A stretch of DNA of 6,099 nucleotides, taken from positions 1 to 6,099 of the forward strand of contig SKXI01000021.1 of the NCBI GenBank assembly GCA_007128515.1. Reading direction: 5' to 3'. The position numbers and the translations under genes are program-made. The DNA comes from Halococcaceae archaeon. Its GTDB lineage: Archaea > Halobacteriota > Halobacteria > Halobacteriales > Halalkalicoccaceae. Positions within the stretch are counted from its first letter, which is position 1. The number at the start of each line of letters is the position of its first letter. This document shows, piece after piece, positions 5,752 to 6,099 of the stretch. Below the pieces are notes generated by a model that was given only the letters and a program-made list of their open reading frames with translations, was not told the origin of the DNA and did no database searches.

Positions 5752-6099
5752 ATGGACGGAGATCTGGAGTGGCTCGACCTCGAGGAGGGCGAGGAGGTGC
5801 TGTGGGCCGACACCCCGCATCCGTACAGCCTGCTACCGACCCTCGTCGTCGGGATTCCGCTGTCGCTCCTGCTTGTCGGGCTCGCGATCATCGCGTCGGC
5901 GTACCTGACGTACAAGAACAAGAACTACGTCGTCACCTCCGACGCCCTCTACAAGAAGACGGGTGTCCTGTCGATAAACGTCAAACGGATCGAGTTCGAG
6001 AAGGTCCAGGACACCTCCTACCGACAGAGCTTCCTCGGCACCCAGTTCGGGTTCGGGATCGTCGAGGTGAGCACGGCGGGCGGTGGGAGCGTCGAACTC
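5752..6099 (+). CDS. PH-domain (YdbS-like, bPH2) membrane protein, N-terminal part
   Basis: The gene runs off the right edge: 116 codons are visible from ATG 5752 with no stop. The protein starts with an acidic cytoplasmic stretch (MDGDLEWLDLEEGEEVLWAD), then a hydrophobic segment from about residue 25 to 52 (SLLPTLVVGIPLSLLLVGLA and onward). That is long enough for one membrane helix, or two short ones around Pro36. A bacterial-type PH domain follows: YVVTSDALYKKTGVLS, then VKRIEFEKVQDTSYRQSFLG and TQFGFGIVEVSTAGGG, which match the conserved bPH2 strand pattern. Related YdbS/YdbT-type proteins sit in the membrane; their precise role is unknown. The start is supported by the TAAATA box 28 nt upstream. 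The family call is confident; function is not assigned. Confidence 0.88.
   Translation, partial: MDGDLEWLDLEEGEEVLWADTPHPYSLLPTLVVGIPLSLLLVGLAIIASAYLTYKNKNYVVTSDALYKKTGVLSINVKRIEFEKVQDTSYRQSFLGTQFGFGIVEVSTAGGGSVEL

Overview
The window looks like chromosomal DNA from an extremely halophilic archaeon (class Halobacteria). The sequence is visibly GC-rich (not counted). The genes use G or C at nearly every third position, and the predicted proteins are loaded with Asp and Glu. Several starts carry a T/A-rich box about 28-30 nt upstream, the spacing expected for archaeal promoters with little or no 5' leader. The genus cannot be fixed from the sequence alone.

The left part is a plus-strand run: the 3' end of a short-chain dehydrogenase/reductase (1-317); tyrA, a prephenate/arogenate dehydrogenase of tyrosine biosynthesis (359-1123); an Rsm22-like methyltransferase whose GTG start overlaps the tyrA stop (1120-2541); and surE, a survival-protein nucleotidase with its own putative promoter (2625-3425). 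A convergent gap of about 240 bp follows.

The right part has three minus-strand genes: a small cupin (3666-4130, with a frameshifted 5' extension to 4186), a class I SAM methyltransferase (4353-4961) and a YccU-type CoA-binding protein (5078-5488). A divergent gap leads to a plus-strand membrane protein with a bacterial-type PH domain, cut by the right edge (5752-6099).

These are mainly single-function core or housekeeping genes with no evident shared pathway. Only tyrA and the Rsm22-like gene look translationally coupled. I see no tRNA, rRNA, CRISPR, insertion sequence or defence-system signature, and no strong case for a new multi-gene system. The most notable signal is the cupin gene. Its expected N-terminus is present but sits in another reading frame, one base away from restoration at a GGG run, and a coding-like in-frame tail follows its stop. 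The other points of interest are the repeated start-proximal promoter layout, a hairpin between the surE promoter box and its start codon, and an Rsm22-like protein without the usual cysteine cluster.
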